DNA of 17,660 nt from Athalassotoga sp964433875 (GTDB taxonomy: Bacteria > Thermotogota > Thermotogae > Mesoaciditogales > Mesoaciditogaceae), in the NCBI GenBank assembly GCA_964433875.1, contig CAYSSO010000031.1, positions 1 through 17,660 of the forward strand. Direction: 5' to 3'. Each line of letters starts with the position of its first letter. The stretch's first letter is position 1. The position numbers and the translations under genes were made by a program. A model generated the notes under the pieces. The model was given only the letters and a program-made list of their open reading frames with translations. It searched no databases and had not been told where the DNA came from. Shown in pieces: positions 15,832-17,660 of this stretch.

Positions 15832-16338
15832 ATGGAAAGTATAAATGATTTGAGCAACAGTCTTCAAGATTATCTTCTTGACATACTGAATCTATCAAAA
15901 GAAAAAAAGGTCGTAAGATCAAAAGAGATAGCCAGAGTAAGAAAAGTAAAGATGCCCGCTGTAACCTCGATGATCAAGAAGATGGAGAAAATTGGGCTTA
16001 TAACGCACGAAAATTACGGATACATAGAATTAACGGAAAAAGGCAGAACACTCGCTCAACAAATAGAAGAAAGGCATAAAGTGCTTTACGAATTTTTAAA
16101 GGATATTCTCAATTTGCCCGAAGAGATCGCAGAAAAGGACGCCCACAAAATAGAACATGATCTCGACGATCAAGCGGTAAAAAACATTTCTGATTTTATG
16201 GAATTTGTGGATCTCATGGAGAAGAAATTCCACACAAGAAAGTGTTTTTGCTTTTCATACTTCACACAAAATGGAGAATTGCCTACCGAAGATGTTTGCA
16301 AGACCCAATTGCTTTTAAACTTCAAAGGTAAACCTTAA
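15832..16338 (+). CDS. DtxR/MntR-family metal-dependent transcriptional regulator
   Basis: The product is 168 aa. An N-terminal winged helix-turn-helix (about 10-75) contains KKVVRSKEIARVRKVKMPAVTSMIKKMEKIGLI, and a dimerisation and metal-binding domain follows (about 80-130). Aligned by eye with B. subtilis MntR, Asp13 matches D8, His82 matches H77, Glu108 matches E102 and His109 matches H103. However, E11 is replaced by Leu16 and E99 by His105. There is no SH3 domain. Instead, a 35-residue tail carries a Cys-x-Cys at 138-140 and Cys156, which is unusual. It lies 7 nt after the transporter stop with a poor ribosome site, so it is probably translated by coupling. It is expected to repress the operon when metal is bound. 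Which metal it senses is unknown. Confidence 0.88.
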   Translation: MESINDLSNSLQDYLLDILNLSKEKKVVRSKEIARVRKVKMPAVTSMIKKMEKIGLITHENYGYIELTEKGRTLAQQIEERHKVLYEFLKDILNLPEEIAEKDAHKIEHDLDDQAVKNISDFMEFVDLMEKKFHTRKCFCFSYFTQNGELPTEDVCKTQLLLNFKGKP

Positions 16339-16358
16339 TAGATTCTCTCAAAACATGT

Positions 16359-16364
16359 TATAAT
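16359..16364 (+). promoter_or_regulatory. extended -10 promoter of the decarboxylase beta-subunit gene
   Basis: A perfect TATAAT (16359-16364) is preceded by TG one base upstream (16356-16357), the extended -10 form. No good -35 is visible, which such promoters do not need. The start would be near 16371, leaving a 64-nt leader. An AACAT-N6-ATGTT inverted repeat (16352-16367) overlaps the -10. The promoter lies across an upstream in-frame ATG at 16363, showing that this is not the translation start. Confidence 0.65.
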
Positions 16365-16434
16365 GTTCGAAGATTTACCATGTCCGAAGGGGAAAATCAA
16401 TTACAGTTTTGAAGATCAAAGGGGGTGGCATTTC

Positions 16435-17637
16435 ATGTGGATATACATGCTTATAATAGGCATTGTTATCGTATTTTTATCGCTTAAATTCAAATTAGAG
16501 CCTCTATTGCTCGTTCCTATAGGTTTTTTTATATTTCTTTCAAATATACCCGGCAATCCTCTCATCGGTTCACATGGATTGTTAACACAACTCTTCAATA
16601 TCCTCATCGGTTCAGAATTGCTGCCGCTTTTGATCTTCATCTCGATCGGCGCGATGATGGACTTCAATCTTTTGATCTCAAATCCGCTTTACACGATAAT
16701 AGGAGCCTTCTCGCAGGTAGGAATATTTATTACTTTTTTAATGGCACATCTTTTCGGCTTTGACATAAAATCCGCAGCCTCAATAGCCTCTATAGGAACG
16801 GCCGATGGCCCTACGGCAATTTATGTGACATCCATGCTTAAACCTGAACTCGTTCCTTCCGTCTCTTTGGCAGCCTACACCTATGTGTCGATAATACCTC
16901 TTTTTATTCCAGTTATTTTAAAGATCCTTGTCTCGAAAAAAGAAATGGAATCTACAACACTTACAAAACAAGGTGTGTCTAAATTCACATTGATGATCTT
17001 TCCCTTTACACTTGTGATTCTTGTTGGTTTCATGGCGCCGATAGCCCTTCCGTTGATCGGTTTTTTGATGTTCGGAAATTTCTTAAGGATAAATGGCCAA
17101 ACCCCAAAATTGAAAGACGTCGCAGAAAATGAAATGGCGATGGTACTCACGCTTTTAATAGCGATGCTTATAGGATCAAATATGTCCTCTGAGACCTTCT
17201 TTAGGCTTGACACCCTCATGATCTTTTCACTCGGGATAGTCGCATTTATTCTGAATCTTGTCTTCGGTGTACTCGTAGGAAAAGTCCTCCATCTTTTCGA
17301 CAAAAAATTTAACCCCTCGATAGGGGCGGCCGGCAACAGCGCTTTTCCAATGGCTTCAAGGGTAGTACACAATTACGTTCAAACGAAGAATCACAAAGCA
17401 TTTTTGCTACCGGCAGCGCTTTCTGCCAATGCGTCAGGGCAAATAGCCTCGGCAATCGCCGGAACATTTTTACTTCAAAACGCCTTACAAGGGACAGATC
17501 CATACATTGTAGCGGCCGACGCATTTTGGAAATCTTTTGCCGTCATGATTAGCCTCGGGATCATAATCTTTGCGATAGGCAAGATCACATCGAAAATGAA
17601 AAAACAAAACGGGACCTCTAGGTCCCGTTACACATAA
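16435..17637 (+). CDS. sodium-pumping decarboxylase beta subunit (OadB/GcdB/MmdB family)
   Basis: The product is 400 aa. The beta subunit of biotin-dependent decarboxylase pumps removes CO2 from carboxybiotin and exports sodium ions. Family motifs are present: LEPLLLVPIGF, FISIGAMMDF, the invariant ADGPTAIYVTSML (Asp124) and NASGQIASAI near the C-terminus (Asn332, Ser339), corresponding to ion-site regions of OadB. About nine or ten hydrophobic segments are visible. The frame is open from 16363, but the promoter lies there, and AAAGGGGGTG ending at 16427 sets ATG 16435 as the start. No alpha, gamma or biotin-carrier subunit is in the window, so partners must be elsewhere or upstream genes are not linked. 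The last nine codons (NGTSRSRYT) coincide with a terminator hairpin of the opposing rRNA operon. Confidence 0.88.
   Translation: MWIYMLIIGIVIVFLSLKFKLEPLLLVPIGFFIFLSNIPGNPLIGSHGLLTQLFNILIGSELLPLLIFISIGAMMDFNLLISNPLYTIIGAFSQVGIFITFLMAHLFGFDIKSAASIASIGTADGPTAIYVTSMLKPELVPSVSLAAYTYVSIIPLFIPVILKILVSKKEMESTTLTKQGVSKFTLMIFPFTLVILVGFMAPIALPLIGFLMFGNFLRINGQTPKLKDVAENEMAMVLTLLIAMLIGSNMSSETFFRLDTLMIFSLGIVAFILNLVFGVLVGKVLHLFDKKFNPSIGAAGNSAFPMASRVVHNYVQTKNHKAFLLPAALSANASGQIASAIAGTFLLQNALQGTDPYIVAADAFWKSFAVMISLGIIIFAIGKITSKMKKQNGTSRSRYT
17599..17629 (-). terminator. intrinsic terminator of the rRNA operon, inside the end of the decarboxylase gene
   Basis: A perfect inverted repeat, AACGGGACCT / AGGTCCCGTT (17608-17617 and 17620-17629), forms a 10-bp stem with a 2-nt centre. 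On the minus strand it is followed at once by a T-rich tract (17609-17599). It begins about 8 nt after the 3' end of the 5S rRNA. On the plus strand no T-tract follows, so it works in the rRNA direction only. Confidence 0.85.
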
Positions 17638-17660
17638 GCCGGGCAATGACCTACTCTTGC
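17638..17660 (-). rRNA. rrf: 5S ribosomal RNA, 3' end only (cut by window end)
   Basis: Read on the minus strand, the last 23 bases are GCAAGAGTAGGTCATTGCCC followed by GGC. This matches the conserved 3' part of bacterial 5S rRNA (GCGAGAGTAGG...TGCC.GGC in E. coli). The 3' end lies at or just within the stop codon of the convergent decarboxylase gene, and a strong terminator follows. The rest of the 5S gene, and probably a 16S-23S-5S operon, lies beyond the window. Confidence 0.85.

Noticed and set aside
16363..16434. 24-codon N-terminal extension of the decarboxylase beta subunit
   Set aside because: The ATG at 16363 overlaps the TATAAT element and would lie upstream of the transcript; ATG 16435 has a strong ribosome site and starts the first membrane helix.
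16881..17372. 163-codon minus-strand open frame opposite the decarboxylase gene
   Set aside because: It has no ribosome site and its composition mirrors the membrane-protein codons on the other strand; the plus-strand gene has clear family motifs.

Overview
The window looks like chromosome from a member of the Thermotogota. This is inferred from an enlarged MalF and a very enlarged MalG of the kind I recall from Thermotoga-type maltose importers, a DUF4900-like pilus-associated protein, very dense gene packing with 1-4 nt overlaps, strong GGAGG/GGTGAT ribosome sites and regular use of TTG starts. I cannot name a genus. There is no CRISPR array, insertion sequence or tRNA, and no gene-free stretch longer than about 170 nt. 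Only the two ends are cut: the first gene lacks its 5' end and the window ends inside a 5S rRNA.

Layout. (1) 1-2445, plus strand: a three-gene type IV pilus/pseudopilus cluster, with a large beta-rich DUF4900-like protein followed by two short prepilins. (2) 10262 down to 2447, minus strand: a six-gene unit, malE-malF-malG, then an alkaline-phosphatase-fold phosphodiesterase, a small four-helix membrane protein and acpS. It is driven by a clear sigma-70 promoter upstream of malE. No MalK ATPase is present. (3) 10441-13446, plus strand and divergent from malE: a YitT-family membrane protein, a cytoplasmic GH13 alpha-glucosidic enzyme and a GT2 glycosyltransferase. (4) 14214 down to 13435, minus strand: a short-chain dehydrogenase whose 3' end overlaps that of the GT2 gene by 12 nt. 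(5) 14393-16338, plus strand: a metal-homeostasis cluster with a short ORF that looks like an internally deleted FprA flavoprotein, an atypical NRAMP-superfamily transporter with a His/Arg-rich N-terminus, and a DtxR-family regulator. A 19-bp palindrome lies in the spacer of the cluster promoter. (6) 16435-17637, plus strand: a sodium-pump decarboxylase beta subunit with its own extended -10 promoter. It converges on a 5S rRNA whose terminator hairpin is encoded inside the last codons of the decarboxylase gene.

How the parts may work together. Maltodextrin uptake by MalEFG and cleavage by the GH13 enzyme form an obvious unit sharing one divergent intergenic region. The DtxR protein probably represses its own operon, and so the NRAMP transporter, when metal is plentiful. 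The rest (AcpS, phosphodiesterase, YitT, GT2, SDR, decarboxylase subunit) are housekeeping or envelope functions whose linkage here is not explained by a known pathway.
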